Positions 53,949 through 63,099 of a stretch of 64,000 nt of DNA are shown one piece after another. Within the stretch, counting starts at the first letter, position 1; each line of letters starts with the position of its first letter. Under the pieces are notes generated by a model. The model was not told where the DNA came from, made no database searches, and saw only the letters and a program-made list of their open reading frames with translations. Source of the DNA: Cyanobacteriota bacterium (GTDB lineage: Bacteria; Acidobacteriota; Vicinamibacteria; Vicinamibacterales; UBA2999); the NCBI GenBank assembly GCA_019752015.1, contig JAIEMQ010000015.1:1-64000 (forward strand), given 5' to 3'. The translations under genes and the position numbers were made by a program.

Positions 53949-54494
53949 TCAGAATGCTTCCAAGATAGCAGAGACGACCGACCGCGCGAAGTCGGTCGAG
54001 ATGCGGTCCATGGCGACGCGATCGTTGTCGACGAAGGCCGCAACGTTGACGGCGGCGCCCGTCCGGCTCGCCAGATCGTACTCGTCGGAGAACGACAGCG
54101 ACGGATTCTCCCAGAGCGTCTTCTGCGCCTTGACGTCCTCCAGGCTGACCTTCACGATCACGGTAAACCGCACGCGCGAGGCGAGCTGCTGATCGTTGAG
54201 CCCGACCGGCGCCAGACTGATGTTCTGGATCGACCCGCGCACGATGCCGTCAACGCCTTCATCGCTCGGCACGACCGTATAGCGGCGGCTGCTCTGAAAT
54301 TCGAGGCGTACCTTGTTGGTGAACAGTTGCTCGACGGATTGATACGGCGTCGCATTCTGGAACATCGGAATGCCGAGCGTCCGGATGTACGCGGGCAGGA
54401 ACGATCCCCGGCCGGCCAGCGCGTAACCGCACGACGCCGCGGCCATTCCCGCCGCCGCCACCGGCAACGCACGCAGCAGCTCACGCCTCGTCAT
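53949..54494 (-). CDS. lptE: LPS-assembly lipoprotein LptE
   Basis: A 181-residue lipoprotein. The signal [23 protein letters not shown] ends in a lipobox with acylated Cys22. The mature part shows [45 protein letters not shown], the LptE/RlpB pattern, and ends in a helix. It would plug the LptD barrel in the outer membrane. Its stop precedes holA and its start overlaps leuS by ATGA. The twin arginine at 3-4 may be incidental. Confidence 0.88.
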   Translation of the reverse strand: MTRRELLRALPVAAAGMAAASCGYALAGRGSFLPAYIRTLGIPMFQNATPYQSVEQLFTNKVRLEFQSSRRYTVVPSDEGVDGIVRGSIQNISLAPVGLNDQQLASRVRFTVIVKVSLEDVKAQKTLWENPSLSFSDEYDLASRTGAAVNVAAFVDNDRVAMDRISTDFARSVVSAILEAF

Positions 54495-56962
54495 ACGACA
54501 ACCGATACCAGTTTACCTTTGACGATGACCACCTTCTTCGGTGTTTTGCCTGCGATATGCGTTTGCACATTCGCATCGGCGAGCGCGATCTGTTGCAGTG
54601 CCGCGTCCGAAATCGAGGGCGGCACCCTGACAACGGCCCGCAGCTTGCCGTTGACCTGGACCGGAATCTCCAGCTCCTCCGCCTTCGCCACTTCGGCATC
54701 GAAGCCCGGCCATCGGGCGCCATTGATGCCGTCCGCATGGCCGTACCGCTGCCACAGCTCTTCCATCGTGTGCGGCGCAAACGGCGACAGCATCACGATC
54801 ACCGACTCGATCGCTTCACGCGCGACTCTCGGGGCCTGGGCAGAGCGCTCGCCCTTCTCCGTAAACGCATAGAGCTCGTTGACCAGCTCCATCATCGCCG
54901 AGACGGCGGTGTTCATCTGCTGCCGCACGTCGAGGTCCATCGTCACGCGCTTGATGGTGTCGTGGGCCTTGCGGCGCAGGGCTCGCTCAGCCCCGGACAA
55001 CGCCGCGTGGTCGATCGCGGTCTTGCCGGCGGCCGTCGCGGCGTCGCGCCACTGATCGGCAATGCGCCAGACGCGCGCCAGGAACCGGAAGCTGCCTTCG
55101 AGGCCGCTGTCGCTCCACTCGACTTCTTTTTCCGGCGGCGCCACGAACATCACATAGAGCCGCAGCGCGTCCGCCCCGTATTTCTGGAGCATCGAATCCG
55201 GATCGACGACGTTGCCCTTCGACTTCGACATCACGGCGCCGTCTTTCAGCACCATGCCCTGCGTCAGCAGATGCGTGAACGGCTCCTTGTGATCGATCAT
55301 GCCGAGATCGTGGAAGACGCGCGAGAAGAACCGCGAGTAGATCAAGTGCAGGATCGCGTGCTCGATGCCGCCGCTGTAGAAATCGACCGGGGCCCAGTAC
55401 GCCACCTTCTTCGGATCGAACGGCAGCTGATCGTTGTGCGCGTCGGCGAAGCGATAGAAGTACCACGACGAATCGACGAACGTATCCATGGTGTCCGTCT
55501 CGCGGCGCGCGGGCCCGCCGCACTTCGGACACTTCACGTTCACGAACTCGGGAATGCTCGCCAGCGGCGAGTCGCCTCGACCCGTGAACTCCGCGACCTT
55601 CGGCAATTCAACCGGCAGCTGATCGTCCGGCACCGGCACAATGCCGTCGACCGGACAATGAATCATCGGGATCGGCGTGCCCCAGTACCGCTGGCGCGAG
55701 ATGCCCCAGTCCTTCAACCGAAACTGCACGGTACCGTAACCAATGCCGCGCTCTGCTGCTTCTTTGGTTATTGCTCGTTGAGCGTCTTCGCAGCTCAGAC
55801 CGTCGTATTTTCCTGAGTTGAAGACAACACTGCCCTCCGTCGTAGCGCCGACGGCTTCACCCGAGGTCGATTTGACGACATCCTTAATTGGTAAGTCATA
55901 CTTCACCGCAAACTCTCGATCGCGGTCGTCATGTGCCGGCACACCCATCACCGCGCCCGTGCCGTATTCACCCAGCACGTAGTTGGCGACCCAGATCGGA
56001 ATCGGCAGATTTGTAAACGGGTTGATCGCAAAGCGGCCGGTGAAAAAGCCTTCCTTCTGCACCTCGCCGGTCATGCGGCCAGAGCGATCCTGCGCGCGGA
56101 AGCGCTGCGCCTTTTCCAGGAACGCCTGCTCGTTTTCCGATTCCTTCGCGAACGTCGTGACCAGGCCATGTTCGGGCGCCAGCATCATGAACGTCGCGCC
56201 GAAGATCGTGTCGATGCGCGTCGTGAAGACCTCGATCGAATCGCCGATGCCCTGAATCGGGAAGCGCACGCGCGCGCCTTCGGATCGCCCGATCCAGTTG
56301 CGCTGCATGGTCAGGACTTTTTCCGGCCACTTCGACAGGCCTTCGGCCGAGTGCAGCAGATCATCGGCGTAATGCGTGATCTTGAAGAACCACTGCTCCA
56401 GATCCTTTTGCACGACCCGCGTGCCACACCGCCAGCACACACCGTCGTCGATCACCTGCTCATTCGCGAGGACGGTGTTATCGACCGGGCACCAGTTCAC
56501 GGTCGAGCGCCGGCGATACGCCAGGCCCTTCTCGAACATGCGCGTGAACAGCCACTGGTTCCACCGGTAGTAATCCGGCAGGCACGTCGCCAGTTCGCGC
56601 TCCCAGGCGTAGCTGATGCCCAGCCGCTGCAGCTGCCCTTTCATGTGGGCAATGTTCCCGAGCGTCGACGTTTCAGGATGGATGCCGAGCTTGATGGCGG
56701 CGTTTTCCGCGGGCAGGCCGAATGCGTCCCACCCGAACGGGTGCAGGACGTTGAAGCCCTGCAGCCGCTTCAGCCTCGCGACAATGTCGCCGATGATGTA
56801 GTTGCGGACGTGCCCGACGTGCGCGTGCCCCGACGGATACGCGAACATTTCGAGGCAGTAAAACTTCGGCTTCGACGGATCTTCGGTGACTTCAAAGGCG
56901 CGCGTCGCCGCCCAGTGCGCCTGCCATTTCCGGTCCAGTTCTTGAGGGTGATATTCGGCCAC
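54491..56962 (-). CDS. leuS: leucine--tRNA ligase
   Basis: An 823-residue class I synthetase. HIGH appears as HVGHVRNY ([17 protein letters not shown]), with the zinc finger CPVD...CWRCG, the CP1 editing domain ([21 protein letters not shown]), a second zinc motif [27 protein letters not shown] and the [11 protein letters not shown] loop. The C-terminal anticodon region is present. Length is near normal. Confidence 0.98.
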   Translation of the reverse strand: MAEYHPQELDRKWQAHWAATRAFEVTEDPSKPKFYCLEMFAYPSGHAHVGHVRNYIIGDIVARLKRLQGFNVLHPFGWDAFGLPAENAAIKLGIHPETSTLGNIAHMKGQLQRLGISYAWERELATCLPDYYRWNQWLFTRMFEKGLAYRRRSTVNWCPVDNTVLANEQVIDDGVCWRCGTRVVQKDLEQWFFKITHYADDLLHSAEGLSKWPEKVLTMQRNWIGRSEGARVRFPIQGIGDSIEVFTTRIDTIFGATFMMLAPEHGLVTTFAKESENEQAFLEKAQRFRAQDRSGRMTGEVQKEGFFTGRFAINPFTNLPIPIWVANYVLGEYGTGAVMGVPAHDDRDREFAVKYDLPIKDVVKSTSGEAVGATTEGSVVFNSGKYDGLSCEDAQRAITKEAAERGIGYGTVQFRLKDWGISRQRYWGTPIPMIHCPVDGIVPVPDDQLPVELPKVAEFTGRGDSPLASIPEFVNVKCPKCGGPARRETDTMDTFVDSSWYFYRFADAHNDQLPFDPKKVAYWAPVDFYSGGIEHAILHLIYSRFFSRVFHDLGMIDHKEPFTHLLTQGMVLKDGAVMSKSKGNVVDPDSMLQKYGADALRLYVMFVAPPEKEVEWSDSGLEGSFRFLARVWRIADQWRDAATAAGKTAIDHAALSGAERALRRKAHDTIKRVTMDLDVRQQMNTAVSAMMELVNELYAFTEKGERSAQAPRVAREAIESVIVMLSPFAPHTMEELWQRYGHADGINGARWPGFDAEVAKAEELEIPVQVNGKLRAVVRVPPSISDAALQQIALADANVQTHIAGKTPKKVVIVKGKLVSVVV

Positions 56963-57061
56963 GATGATCCTTCAAGGATAACGTACCGGCTCCGGCCGAC
57001 TAATGACCGGAATCCGAAGGGCCGATAACCCCTATACCGCTCTCCGCTAACAAGGTGCCCG

Positions 57062-57925
57062 ATGTCGACCGACGAGCAACGCCCTCCGACGGGTTTTGAT
57101 GAATATCTGCCGGCTCAAGCCGCCGAGTTCGTCAAGGCCTGCAAGGATGCAGGCATCAACCTCGATTTCCAGCCGCGCACGCTGCCATTCGTGGACAAGT
57201 TCATGGCGGCCAATCGCGCCAGCGCCGGCACGCTCGCCGAGCCGGCCGGCGCCTACGTCGGCGAAGTCATCCGCAAGGAGACCGGCGGCGTGTGGTACGA
57301 GCACGAGGGCAAGCCCGCGCTCGACGTCGGCGAGGCGCAGGTCGATCCGATTGCCGCCGTCGCCGAGCTCTTCGAAAAGGGCGGCGCGCAGTTCGGCGAG
57401 ATGAAGATCAGCGGCTGCAAGCAGTATTGCGAGTGGGTCATCAAGATGCAGCGGCAGTGGATTGAAGGCACGCTGATCGGCACCGCGGACTCGATGGCCA
57501 CGCTGCGCACCTCGATGACCACGGATGCCAAACTGGCGGGCTCGCTGGTGGCGCAGTGCCAGACCGCGATTCACACCGGCAAACTGACCTGGGCCGAATC
57601 GCTCGACTTCACGCCCGACAGCCTCGACGGCGTCGAGCGCATCCTCGGCAAGATGCACAACCATTACAAGTTCGCCGCCGCCGGCGCGGGACCGAGCGAC
57701 GAGCAGATCGCGTCGACGTCGAAGACGTGGGGGATCTACATCGGCGAGGTGATTCGCCGCTTCTACGGCGGACAATGGTCCGCCGCGCAGGACGGCACGC
57801 TCTCGCTGGCCATCGGCGAGGCGGCGATTTCGCCGATCGCCAAGGCCCGTAAGCGCATCATCGACGGACCGACTGAAAACGTCCGCTACTACTTCAGCTC
57901 GATTGCCAAGGTGCTGCAGGGTTAA
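57062..57925 (+). CDS. hypothetical protein with an internal duplication
   Basis: A 287-residue protein made of two related halves: AGAYVGEVIRKETGGVWYEHEGKPALDVGEAQVDPIAAV (about 62-100) and WGIYIGEVIRRFYGGQWSAAQDGTLSLAIGEAAISPIAKA (about 225-264). The shared YxGEVIR...GGxW...LxxGEAxxxPIA pattern resembles DUF3806-type or similar small domains. There is no signal peptide. The function is unknown. It is divergent from leuS by about 100 bases. Confidence 0.75.
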   Translation: MSTDEQRPPTGFDEYLPAQAAEFVKACKDAGINLDFQPRTLPFVDKFMAANRASAGTLAEPAGAYVGEVIRKETGGVWYEHEGKPALDVGEAQVDPIAAVAELFEKGGAQFGEMKISGCKQYCEWVIKMQRQWIEGTLIGTADSMATLRTSMTTDAKLAGSLVAQCQTAIHTGKLTWAESLDFTPDSLDGVERILGKMHNHYKFAAAGAGPSDEQIASTSKTWGIYIGEVIRRFYGGQWSAAQDGTLSLAIGEAAISPIAKARKRIIDGPTENVRYYFSSIAKVLQG

Positions 57926-57952
57926 CCCTTCGACTCGCTGCGCTCGCTCACG
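57926..57952. repeat. CTTCGACTCGCTGCGCTCG repeat between convergent genes
   Basis: A CCCTTCGACTCGCTGCGCTC word with small inverted arms fills the 22-base gap between convergent stops and belongs with the hairpins at 29088 and 59572. Confidence 0.55.
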
Positions 57953-58880
57953 GCAAGCGCGCGACTTCGATCACGGCCCTGAGGCTGTCCGACAACGCCT
58001 TCAGGTCGTATCCGCCTTCCGTGACGAGGACGACGCGGCCGTCGCAGACTTCGTTCGCGAGATCGATCAAAGCTTTCGTAAGACGGCCGAATCCTTCCGT
58101 CGTCATCCGCAGCTGACCGAGCGGATCCATCTCGTGCGCATCGAAGCCCGCTGAGATCATCAACAGATCCGGCTTGAAGCGTCGTACGGCGGGTATGACC
58201 TGCTCCGCATACTTCCGTTCGATCTCATCGTCTTTCGCGCCGGCATCGAGCGGAATGTTCAGGGTGAAGCCGACGCCCGCCCCTCTCCCCTTCTCGGATG
58301 CCGCGCCAGTGCCCGGATAGAACGGATACTGATGCGACGACACGAACAGCACCGTTGGATCCTCGTAGAAAATCCATTGCGTGCCGTTGCCGTGATGCAC
58401 GTCGTAGTCAACGATGGCAACGCGCGCGCAGCCGCGCGATCGCGCGTAAGCCGCGCCGACGGCGATGTTGCTGTAAAGACAAAAGCCCATGGCGCGATCG
58501 GCTTCGGCATGATGGCCGGGCGGCCTCACCAGCACCAGCGCGCGCGATCCCTTCGGACCGTCGAGAGCTCGATCGACTCCGGTCAACACCGCGCCGGCCG
58601 CCAGCCGGGCGATCTCATCCGAGCCCGGCGACGTAAACGTGTCCTCGTCGATCATCGTCGCCCGGCCGCGGCTCGACACAATCAGATCGACGTGCTCCTG
58701 GGTGTGAACGCGCAGCAGATCCTGATCGGTCGCGGATCGCGGCTCGATCACCTCGCCGCCCTGCTCCTTGAACGCGGCGGCGACGGCGCTCAGCGTTTGC
58801 GCGCGTTCCGGACGCTCGGGATGACCCACGGGAGTGACGTGATCGACGAATCGCTTCGAGCTGACGAGGACTATCGGCAT
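57948..58880 (-). CDS. histone deacetylase/AcuC-like hydrolase
   Basis: A 310-residue arginase/deacetylase-fold enzyme. Catalytic and metal motifs are visible: VRPPGHHAEADRAMGFCLYSNIAVGAAYA, VAIVDYDVHHGNGTQWIFYED (Asp and His zinc ligands), ISAGFDAHEMDPLGQL and TEGGYDL. Bacterial members deacetylate acetylpolyamines, acetyl-lysine or related amides; the substrate is open. The ATG at 58880 is internal to the upstream gene's end (ten-base overlap). Confidence 0.9.
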   Translation of the reverse strand: MPIVLVSSKRFVDHVTPVGHPERPERAQTLSAVAAAFKEQGGEVIEPRSATDQDLLRVHTQEHVDLIVSSRGRATMIDEDTFTSPGSDEIARLAAGAVLTGVDRALDGPKGSRALVLVRPPGHHAEADRAMGFCLYSNIAVGAAYARSRGCARVAIVDYDVHHGNGTQWIFYEDPTVLFVSSHQYPFYPGTGAASEKGRGAGVGFTLNIPLDAGAKDDEIERKYAEQVIPAVRRFKPDLLMISAGFDAHEMDPLGQLRMTTEGFGRLTKALIDLANEVCDGRVVLVTEGGYDLKALSDSLRAVIEVARLP

Positions 58881-59614
58881 AGCTGCTCCAGACACCGCTG
58901 CTTGCACCAGGCGATCGCCTCCTCGAGGCGTGACCGCCATTCTTCGAGCGCCCTGTCATCGGCGTCACGAGGTACGTAGATCGGTTCGGCGATCGCCGTC
59001 GCGACGGTGGTGAACGGCTTCGGGATCTGCGTGCGATCCCAGCTGTTCAACGTCCAGTGCGAACGCGCCTCGGCGTGAAACGGCATCAGCGGGTTGCCGG
59101 TGGCCTTGGACAACCACACCGCGCCGAGCTGCGCCACTTCCGCCGGCCCGCGCGGACCGTCGACGGTGAAAGCCACGGAATTCGACTTGACGTCACGGAC
59201 CAGCTGGAGCAGCGCGCGGGCGCCGCCGCGCGATGTCGAGCCGCGCGCCGTGCCGTAGCCGAACTTGTTGATGATACGGGCGATCCATTCGCCGTCGTAA
59301 TTCTCGCTGGTGATGACCACCATGCCGCGGCGCTTGAAATACAGGGTGGCGGCCGGAATGCGGCCATGCCAGAACGCGAGGATCGGCTGCTGGCCTTTGG
59401 CGACAATGCCGCGATCATGCTCGTCGCCCGACATGCGCCACTTCCACGTCGACCCGAGCGTGCCGAGCAGAGGATAACCAACGGTGGCGATAGCAGCGAC
59501 TTCGGCGCGCTTCTTCGCCGACTGCCGCCAGTCGGCTCCCGGCTCCCGGCTCCCGGCTCCCGCCCCTCGGCTCCGCTCGGGGCGGTCCTGAGCTTGTCGA
59601 AGGACCGGCATCAC
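58871..59614 (-). CDS. DUF374 lysophospholipid acyltransferase-like protein
   Basis: A 247-residue protein. From about residue 34 it follows the DUF374 acyltransferase pattern: GSTWKWRMSG, ILAFWHGRIPAATLYFKRRG (HxxxxD-like HGR motif), VITSENYDGEWIARIINKFGYGTARGSTSRGGARALLQLV and VAFTVDGPRGPAEVAQLG. The first 30 residues (VLRQAQDRPERSRGAGAGSR) are encoded by two intergenic repeat types, so the native start was probably downstream. It overlaps the ETF-QO gene by ATGA and may act on lipids. Confidence 0.82.
   Translation of the reverse strand: MMPVLRQAQDRPERSRGAGAGSREPGADWRQSAKKRAEVAAIATVGYPLLGTLGSTWKWRMSGDEHDRGIVAKGQQPILAFWHGRIPAATLYFKRRGMVVITSENYDGEWIARIINKFGYGTARGSTSRGGARALLQLVRDVKSNSVAFTVDGPRGPAEVAQLGAVWLSKATGNPLMPFHAEARSHWTLNSWDRTQIPKPFTTVATAIAEPIYVPRDADDRALEEWRSRLEEAIAWCKQRCLEQLCR
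59533..59609. repeat. GGCTCCC array and CTGAGCTTGTCGAAGG hairpins within a coding start
   Basis: GGCTCCC words (59533-59566) are followed by CCCCTCGG...CGGGG and GGTCCTGAGCTTGTCGAAGG (59585 onward). Both run through the 5' end of the acyltransferase frame. Confidence 0.7.
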
Positions 59615-61272
59615 ATGCCGTCGTAGGAAGGACCTTCGCCGCCTTCTGGTGCGACCCAGTTGATCACGCCGTACGGATCCATGATGTCGCAGGTCTTGCA
59701 GTGGACGCAGTTCGAGGCATTGATCTGCAGCCGCAATCCGCCCGTGCCGTTGTCGACCATCTCATACACGTTGGCGGGACAGAACCTGACGCACGGGTGG
59801 CCGTACTCGCTGCCGCAGATCGAATGACAGACTTCGGTATGCACCTGCAGATGCACAGGCTGATTCTCGTCGTGATGGGTGCCGGAATAGTGCGCGCCGG
59901 TGACCTTGTCGAAGGTGATCTTGCGATCGATCGGGGCGGCGTTCGACGGCACCAGGATGTCGCGCTTGGCGAGACCGTAGTAGCTCTCGATCGTGCGCAT
60001 TTGCTTGTGCCCGGCGTGGCCGTGCAGATCGGGCACGAGCAGCCCCTTCGAGAACATCGCGAGCCCCGCGGCCGCGCTGCCGGCGATCAAGCCGGCGCCG
60101 AACGCCTGGTGCACGCTCCGGACCGGATACAGCTCGGTCTTGATCGCGCTCCCGTCGACACGGCTCTTGTATGCCGCCAGCGTGTTCGACGAAGTGTCAG
60201 TGGCGCGGATCGCGTCAAACGCCGTCTCCGCGGCCAGCATGCCGCTGCGCATCGCCAGGTGGATGCCCTTCAGCCGCATCGAGTTCACGAAATTCGCGGC
60301 GTCGCCGACGATCAGGGCGCCGTCGACAAACAGCTGCGGCTGCGTGTTCCAGCCGCCTTCGGGCAGCGCCTTCGCGCCGTAACGGACGATCGAGCCGCCT
60401 TCGAGAATGCTGCTGATGAACGGGTGCCGCTTGAAGTGCTGGAAGGCGGCGTGCGGATCGAACAGCGGGTCGCGATACTCGAGACCGACGACGAAGCCGA
60501 TCGAGATGCGGCCGTCGCCCATCGCATAGAGCCAGCTGCCGCCGAATTCTTCTTCACGCAGCGGATAACCGAGCGTGTGAATGACCATGCCGGGCTTCAG
60601 GCGATCCTTCGGGATGTCCCAGAGCTCCTTGATCCCGATCGCGAACTGCGGCGGCTCGGCGCCGGCGCCGATCTGCAGATAGCGATACAGCTGCTTCGTG
60701 AGATGGCCGCGCACGCCATCGGCAAAGATCGTGACCTTGGCCCGGATGTCGGCACCCGGCTCGAACGCGCCTTTCGGCTTCCCTTCCTTGTCGAGGCCGC
60801 GATCGCCGCAGCGGACACCGACGACCCGCCCGTTCTCGATCAGCACGTACTGGCCGGGAAACCCCCAGAACAGGTCGATGCCTTCCGCTTCGACTTGCGA
60901 CGCCAGCCACTTCGTGAAGTTGGCGAGCGAGATGATGTAGTTGCCGTGATTCTGGAACGGCGGCGGCGTGATCGGCAGACGGAACTTGCCGCCCTCGGTC
61001 AGGAAATAAATGTTGTCGTTATCGACGGGCGTACCGAGCGGTGCGCCTTTGGACTCGAAATCGGGAATGAGATCTTTGAGTGTCGACGGATCGAGCAGCG
61101 CGCCCGACAGCTGATGCTTGCCGGCCTCCGGCGCTTTCTCGATGACGGCGATGGCGAGCGGCTCGCCACCCTTCGCCTTTTGAATTTGCGCAAGACGTAA
61201 TGCCGCTGACAGTCCCGCGGGCCCGCCCCCGACAATCAGCACGTCAACGTCGAGTGTCTCTCGTTCCATCAA
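59611..61272 (-). CDS. electron transfer flavoprotein-ubiquinone oxidoreductase
   Basis: A 553-residue ETF-QO. The FAD site is VLIVGGGPAGLSAALRLAQ (9-27), with the quinone-site region and IVGDAANFVNSMRLKGIHLAMRSGMLAAE. The C-terminal ferredoxin domain binds 4Fe-4S through CRFCPANVYE-type and NCVHCKTCDIMDP cysteines. It passes electrons from reduced ETF to the quinone pool at the membrane. It lies directly downstream of etfBA in the same orientation. Confidence 0.96.
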   Translation of the reverse strand: MMERETLDVDVLIVGGGPAGLSAALRLAQIQKAKGGEPLAIAVIEKAPEAGKHQLSGALLDPSTLKDLIPDFESKGAPLGTPVDNDNIYFLTEGGKFRLPITPPPFQNHGNYIISLANFTKWLASQVEAEGIDLFWGFPGQYVLIENGRVVGVRCGDRGLDKEGKPKGAFEPGADIRAKVTIFADGVRGHLTKQLYRYLQIGAGAEPPQFAIGIKELWDIPKDRLKPGMVIHTLGYPLREEEFGGSWLYAMGDGRISIGFVVGLEYRDPLFDPHAAFQHFKRHPFISSILEGGSIVRYGAKALPEGGWNTQPQLFVDGALIVGDAANFVNSMRLKGIHLAMRSGMLAAETAFDAIRATDTSSNTLAAYKSRVDGSAIKTELYPVRSVHQAFGAGLIAGSAAAGLAMFSKGLLVPDLHGHAGHKQMRTIESYYGLAKRDILVPSNAAPIDRKITFDKVTGAHYSGTHHDENQPVHLQVHTEVCHSICGSEYGHPCVRFCPANVYEMVDNGTGGLRLQINASNCVHCKTCDIMDPYGVINWVAPEGGEGPSYDGM

Positions 61273-61309
61273 GACCTCAGGACCTCAAGACCTCAAGACC
61301 TCAGGACCT
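61271..61309. repeat. GACCTCAAG word array
   Basis: GACCTCARGA words repeat about four times between the etfA stop and the ETF-QO start. Confidence 0.75.
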
Positions 61310-62252
61310 ATTTCTGCAGTTCCGCGATGATTGCGGGCGCCAATTCAAACAGATCGCCTTGAATCCCGTAATCAGCCACTTCAAAGATTGGCGCGTCCGC
61401 GTCCTTGTTGATCGCGACGATGGTGCGCGCGCCCTTCATGCCGACGAGATGCTGGATGGCGCCGGAGATGCCCAGCGCCACATAGAGCTTCGGCGCGACC
61501 GTCTGGCCTGAGCTGCCGATCTGGCGCTCCATCGGCAGCCAGCCGTTGTCGCAAATCGGCCGCGAGGCCGCGAGCTCCGCGTTGAACGCCCTGGCCAGCT
61601 GCTCCGCCACCGCGATGTTTTCCTGCGACTTGATGCCGCGGCCGACCGAGACAATCCGCTCGGCCTGCGAGAGATCGACCGCCTGCTTCGCTTCCTGGAA
61701 CGGCGCTTCGGGTTGCTGCCGCAGCTTCGATTCGTCGATCGTCACGCTCGCATTGGTAACCGACGCGGCAGCGGCAGCTTTCTTCGCGGCATCGGCGCGG
61801 AAGGCGCCGATCTGAATCGTGACGAAATGCGGCGCCGCCCCTTGCGGCTGCACATCGGCGGTCAGCTTGCCCTGGAACATCGGCCGCGAAAAGGTCGGGC
61901 CTTCCTTGACGCCGATCACGTCGGTGACGAGCGCGCGATCGAGCCGCGTCGCAAGCGTCGGCGAGAAGTCACGCGTCTGGTAGGTGTGCGGCAGCATCAC
62001 GAGGGCAGGTGCCGCCTGGGTGATCACCTGCTGCAGCGCCTGCACGAATGCATCGGGTGTGTAGTGCGCGAGCGCCGCATGATCGACGGCGATCACTTCG
62101 CCGTACTGCGCCAGCTCGGTCGCTACGGCGGCGACGGTCTGGCCGGCGACCGCAATCTTGATCGGCATCGACAGCTGCTGCGCCGCCGCAATCGTCTCGA
62201 CACTCGCGCGATTGAGCTTGCCGTCCTTCTGTTCCGCGATGACCAGAATCAT
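61308..62252 (-). CDS. etfA: electron transfer flavoprotein alpha subunit
   Basis: A 314-residue EtfA. The N-terminal half is a nucleotide-binding-like domain. The C-terminal FAD domain has [76 protein letters not shown] and [31 protein letters not shown], the family signature. It forms a heterodimer with EtfB, overlapping it by ATGA. Confidence 0.97.
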   Translation of the reverse strand: MILVIAEQKDGKLNRASVETIAAAQQLSMPIKIAVAGQTVAAVATELAQYGEVIAVDHAALAHYTPDAFVQALQQVITQAAPALVMLPHTYQTRDFSPTLATRLDRALVTDVIGVKEGPTFSRPMFQGKLTADVQPQGAAPHFVTIQIGAFRADAAKKAAAAASVTNASVTIDESKLRQQPEAPFQEAKQAVDLSQAERIVSVGRGIKSQENIAVAEQLARAFNAELAASRPICDNGWLPMERQIGSSGQTVAPKLYVALGISGAIQHLVGMKGARTIVAINKDADAPIFEVADYGIQGDLFELAPAIIAELQK

Positions 62253-63010
62253 AGGACCCGCGCCTCCTCTCGGAGACGCTTGACGAGCTCTCTCGCGGCG
62301 TCAGCGGCGGAGCCGGTGATCATCACGGTCTGCTTCGCCTTCTGCGGCGCGTACAGGGAGACGATCTTCTGGCGCGCGGCCAGGCCGCCGGGTGCGGCGA
62401 CCTTGGCGATCTCTTTCTTCTTCGCCGCCATGATGCCCTTCAGCGTCGCGTAGCGCAGCTGATTGATGCCGCTCTGGATCGTCAGCAGCGCCGGCAGCGG
62501 CATGGTGACGTACTGGAACCAGCCGCCCTCGAGCTCGCGCTTCACTTTCAGCGACTGGCCGTCGACGTTGACCTCCATGATGATCGTCGAGTGCGGAATC
62601 GACAGTTTCTCGGCGAGCACCGGGCCGAACTGCGCGTGGCCCTGATCGTCGCTCTGCAGCCCGGTCAGGATCAGGTCGAACTTCTGCTCCGCCATCGCCG
62701 CGGTCAGCGCGGTGGCTGCCGTAAAGGCATCCGCGGCCGCGAGCGAATCGTCCTCGACGTGCAGCGCGCGGTCGGCGCCGCGGGCGAGTGCCTCGCGAAT
62801 CACCTGCTGCACCCGCGCCGGACCTGCCGAGCACACCACCACCTCGCCGCCGTGCTTCTCGCGAAGGCGCAACGCCTCCTCGAGCGCATAGGCGTCAGGC
62901 TCGTTCATTTCGTAGCTGACATCCTGATCGCGGACCCACGTCTTGTCGTCGTTCAGACGTGGCTGCCATTCACGCGTCGGGACTTGCTTGATACAGACAG
63001 CAATTTTCAT
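62249..63010 (-). CDS. etfB: electron transfer flavoprotein beta subunit
   Basis: A 253-residue EtfB beginning MKIAVCIKQVPTREWQPRL, with YEMNEPDAYALEEALRLREKHGGEVVVCSAGP, FDLILTGLQSDDQGHAQFGPVLAEKL and RYATLKGIMAAKKKEI. It carries AMP in the ETF heterodimer and accepts electrons from acyl-CoA dehydrogenases. A composite palindrome fills the upstream gap before fabF. Confidence 0.96.
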   Translation of the reverse strand: MKIAVCIKQVPTREWQPRLNDDKTWVRDQDVSYEMNEPDAYALEEALRLREKHGGEVVVCSAGPARVQQVIREALARGADRALHVEDDSLAAADAFTAATALTAAMAEQKFDLILTGLQSDDQGHAQFGPVLAEKLSIPHSTIIMEVNVDGQSLKVKRELEGGWFQYVTMPLPALLTIQSGINQLRYATLKGIMAAKKKEIAKVAAPGGLAARQKIVSLYAPQKAKQTVMITGSAADAARELVKRLREEARVL

Positions 63011-63021
63011 GGTCTGGTTGG

Positions 63022-63090
63022 CGTTTGGAGAGCGACGGCTTTAGCCGTCGCTGAACCGCGGCGACCGCTAAAGCGGTCGCCCTCCAAACG
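63022..63090. repeat. composite palindrome: two CTTTAG/CTAAAG hairpins inside outer arms
   Basis: Outer arms CGTTTGGAG (63022-63030) and CTCCAAACG (63082-63090) are inverted. Inside are two hairpins: AGCGACGGCTTTAGCCGTCG plus CT (63031-63052) and the GCGACCGCTAAAGCGGTCGC palindrome at 63060-63081. The two hairpins have opposite cores, so the whole unit is itself nearly symmetrical. Confidence 0.85.
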
Positions 63091-63099
63091 TCTGGGTCC

